Source of the DNA: JAUUSJ01 sp964439395
GTDB taxonomy: Bacteria; Bacillota; Clostridia; Lachnospirales; Lachnospiraceae
Assembly (NCBI GenBank): GCA_964439395.1
Contig: CAYTNV010000008.1
Span: forward strand, 1-64,000
Direction: 5' to 3'
Length of the DNA stretch: 64,000 nucleotides
Shown here: in pieces, positions 61,621 to 64,000 of the stretch
Numbering within the stretch: the first letter of the stretch is position 1
Layout: each line of letters begins with the position of its first letter
Position numbers and translations under genes: made by a program
The notes under the pieces: generated by a model
Told to the model about the DNA's origin: nothing
What the model saw: the letters and a program-made list of their open reading frames with translations, nothing else
Databases searched by the model: none

Positions 61621-61934
61621 CCTTTTTATATTAATTTTGTAATAATTATAGGCTGTATGATAGAGAATATCAACAAAGAGATTAATAAATACTAAAATAG
61701 ATTGGATAGTATATAAAATTATGAAGTTAGTTGGATTTAAAGTTGACAGTTCTATATTTCTATAATATCTTAAAGAAATCTTTTACATGGGTGAGCATCG
61801 TGAGTCATTGATTGCCTTTGTATCTATATCGAAATATGAATTATTTTTTGTATCTTTTCATCATATCGGATATATCGTAGTTTGTCTTCTAAAAAAAAGT
61901 TTATAAAAAATATCAAAAAAATCAGTTGTAACCA

Positions 61935-61990
61935 TTGAAATTACAAAAATGACGTGGTATAGTATTATTGGATGTAATTAAAATTATTAC
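61935..61990 (+). promoter_or_regulatory. Promoter and palindrome of the ABC exporter
   Basis: TTGAAA (61935-61940) and TATAGT (61958-61963) are 17 bp apart. Immediately downstream GTAAT (61974-61978) and ATTAC (61986-61990) form an inverted repeat, a possible regulator site (MarR-like in style). The interval 61621-61934 holds no gene. Confidence 0.5.
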
Positions 61991-62031
61991 AACTAATAAC
62001 AATACTACATAGAAAGGAATGGTTCATAATT

Positions 62032-63777
62032 ATGATAAGAGAACTTACAAAAAGTATTAGAGAATATAAAAAATATGCCATTGCAACGCCAATACTAGTA
62101 TCGTTGGAAGTTATAATGGAATGTATTATTCCATTTTTAATTGCTATATTGGTAAATGAGATGAAAGCTGGATGTGAGTTGGCAGTGATCATGAAGTATG
62201 GAGTCGTTTTACTCATTATGGCAGTATTATCTCTAATATTTGGTGCATTCGCCGGTGCAACATGTGCTACAGCATCTTGTGGGTTGGCGAAAAACCTTCG
62301 TAAAGATATGTTCCACGGTATTCAGGCATATTCTTTTGAAAATATCGATAAATTTCTTACCTCATCACTAGTAACACGTTTAACAACAGATGTTACCAAT
62401 GTACAAAATGCTTATATGATGATTATACGAAGTGCGATTCGTGCTCCATTGATGGTTATTTTTGCGTTTGTTATGGCTTGCATTATGGGTGGTAAGATGG
62501 CTTGGATTTTTCTATTTGTTGTGCCATTTTTAATTGTAGGTCTAGCTCTTATTATATATAAAACTTTGCCATTATTTCGGAAGGTATTTCAAAAATATGA
62601 TAATCTAAATAGCTCGGTACAAGAAAATATTAAAGCTATGCGAGTGGTAAAGTCTTTTGTAAGAGAAGATTATGAACAAAAAAAATTTGATATTGCAGCA
62701 GAAGATGTATGTTCTGACTTTACGAAGGCAGAATGTATTCTTGCATTAAACAATCCGCTCATGCAATTTTGTCTATACGTAGTAATGATATTCATTTTGT
62801 CCTTTGGATCTTATATGATTATTACTTTCCATGGGTTGAAGCTTGATGTAGGGCAATTATCCTCTCTTTTATCTTATGGTTTTATGATGCTTAGTAGTTT
62901 GATGATGCTATCTATGATTTTTGTTATGGTTACAATGGCAGCCGAGTCCGCAAAACGAATTGTGGAAATATTATCAGAAAAAAGTACATTAACTAATCCT
63001 GAAAATCCTTTGCATGAAGTTAAGGACGGCTCTATTGTATTTGAACATGTTAGCTTTAAATATTCGTCAAAAGCGGAACGAATGGCACTTTTAGATATTG
63101 ATTTGAAAATTGAATCTGGTGAAACGATTGGTATTATTGGCGGTACAGGTTCTTCAAAATCTTCATTGATTCAGTTAATATCTCGTTTGTATGATGTTAC
63201 AGAGGGCGTTGTTAAAGTTGGTGGTGCAAATGTAAAAGATTATGATCTGGAAACTTTGCGTAATCAAGTGGCAGTGGTACTTCAAAAAAATGTCCTGTTT
63301 TCTGGCACGATTAAAGAGAATCTCCGCTGGGGAAATAAGGAGGCGAGTGATGAGGAATTAATGCAAGCATGCCAACTTGCCTGTGCGGATGAATTTATTT
63401 CACAGTTTCCTCAGGGGTATGATACGTATATTGAGCAGGGAGGCGCCAATGTATCTGGCGGACAAAAACAACGTTTATGTATTGCGAGAGCTTTGCTAAA
63501 AAAACCAAAGATTTTAATTTTAGATGACTCTACCAGTGCGGTGGATACAAAAACAGATGCCAAAATTCGTAAAGCTATGCGGGAATATATCCCAGAAACA
63601 ACGAAAATTATCATCGCTCAGCGTATTGCATCTGTGGAAAATGCAGACAGAATTATTGTTATGGAAGGTGGTAGAATTAATGCTATTGGCACGCATGAAG
63701 AGTTATTAGCAGAAAATGATATTTATTATGAAATCTATACTTCTCAAAATAGGGCAGGTGAAAAAGATGGAGAATAA
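62032..63777 (+). CDS. ABC exporter half-transporter (multidrug type), 581 aa
   Basis: N-terminal six-helix exporter domain (residues ~15-300), then a nucleotide-binding domain with GGTGSSKSSL (Walker A), VSGGQKQRLCIARAL (signature) and ILILDDSTSAVD (Walker B). The Walker A has Ser where Gly-Lys is usually preceded by G. First half of a heterodimer (LmrCD/YheIH type); the partner starts at 63767. Confidence 0.93.
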   Translation: MIRELTKSIREYKKYAIATPILVSLEVIMECIIPFLIAILVNEMKAGCELAVIMKYGVVLLIMAVLSLIFGAFAGATCATASCGLAKNLRKDMFHGIQAYSFENIDKFLTSSLVTRLTTDVTNVQNAYMMIIRSAIRAPLMVIFAFVMACIMGGKMAWIFLFVVPFLIVGLALIIYKTLPLFRKVFQKYDNLNSSVQENIKAMRVVKSFVREDYEQKKFDIAAEDVCSDFTKAECILALNNPLMQFCLYVVMIFILSFGSYMIITFHGLKLDVGQLSSLLSYGFMMLSSLMMLSMIFVMVTMAAESAKRIVEILSEKSTLTNPENPLHEVKDGSIVFEHVSFKYSSKAERMALLDIDLKIESGETIGIIGGTGSSKSSLIQLISRLYDVTEGVVKVGGANVKDYDLETLRNQVAVVLQKNVLFSGTIKENLRWGNKEASDEELMQACQLACADEFISQFPQGYDTYIEQGGANVSGGQKQRLCIARALLKKPKILILDDSTSAVDTKTDAKIRKAMREYIPETTKIIIAQRIASVENADRIIVMEGGRINAIGTHEELLAENDIYYEIYTSQNRAGEKDGE

Positions 63778-64000
63778 AAAGAGAACAAAAGGAATGGTAG
63801 GACGGCTTTTAAAAACAATGTGGGAATTTTATCCTGTTATGATGTCTGTTGCGGTCGTATGTATTGTATTTAGCTCTAGTATTACGGCTGTTCCAACAAT
63901 TTTTATGCAAAATATTATTGCAGTGATAGAGGAAAATTGGCAAAATGGAGATTGGACTATGATTGGTCCTAAAATAATATCTCTTGTAAAAATTTTGGCT
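63767..64000 (+). CDS. Second ABC exporter half-transporter, N-terminal 78 residues (cut by window end)
   Basis: ATG 63767 overlaps the first half by 11 bases. A charged start is followed by the first membrane helix (VVCIVFSSSITAVPTIFMQ) and another helix begins before the edge. Its partner role is inferred from the overlapping position. Confidence 0.85.
   Translation, partial: MENKKRTKGMVGRLLKTMWEFYPVMMSVAVVCIVFSSSITAVPTIFMQNIIAVIEENWQNGDWTMIGPKIISLVKILA

Overview
The window is low-GC DNA with strong AGGAGG-type ribosome binding sites and belongs to an anaerobic Firmicute. The right-hand genes (glycyl-radical enzyme with activase and DeoR regulator, GreA, multidrug-type ABC exporter, a decayed bla locus) suggest a gut Clostridium/Lachnospiraceae-like host. 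That placement is inference from gene content, not from a marker gene.

Bases 1 to about 53.2 kb form one long accessory element, read as the replication/metabolism arm of a large temperate phage (or a phage-like integrative element). Its right edge holds an excisionase-like gene, a tyrosine integrase and three integrase arm-type repeats. The left end and any structural genes lie outside the window. Layout: 0-5 kb small unknown genes and a second tyrosine recombinase; 5-10 kb XRE repressor with divergent operators, replication initiator and NAD+ DNA ligase; 10-16 kb broken AAA ATPase, Lar-like and MazF-like genes, and a sigma-like/DUF262 fusion; 16-25 kb an RNA-biology block (nucleotidyltransferase, kinase-phosphatase-ligase RNA repair enzyme, a tRNA and a tRNA-like RNA, Ro60/TROVE protein, vWA protein); 25-27.7 kb PurA-like enzyme and radical SAM protein; 27.8-32.3 kb a five- to six-gene membrane cluster (ABC permease, ATPase, coiled-coil, PspA-like, binding protein fused to OmpA); 34-42 kb recombination and replication genes (DUF1071 annealing protein, SSB, primase-helicase, PD-(D/E)XK nuclease, DnaE-type polymerase, ERCC4 nuclease broken by a TnpB insertion); 43-51.5 kb nucleotide metabolism (ThyX, guanylate kinase-like, HAD nucleotidase, intein-containing NrdD, NrdG, dUTPase) with an HPr-like protein and a Tad1/Acb2-like nucleotide sponge.

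The element therefore makes its own dNTPs, primes, copies, seals and recombines its DNA, and carries RNA surveillance and repair functions that could counter RNA-cleaving or cyclic-nucleotide host defences. Cross-cutting features not tied to one gene are: a ~50-bp motif repeated upstream of four operons, four TnpB-type right-end/omegaRNA-like segments (three without tnpB), and three genes whose best start by ribosome-site spacing and homology is AUA.

From about 53.3 kb the sequence is host chromosome: a truncated GNAT gene, tyrosine phosphatase, IS3 remnant, GreA-like factor, a glycyl-radical enzyme locus with DeoR regulator, LysR and blaI/blaR/bla remnants, and a two-gene ABC exporter cut by the window end.
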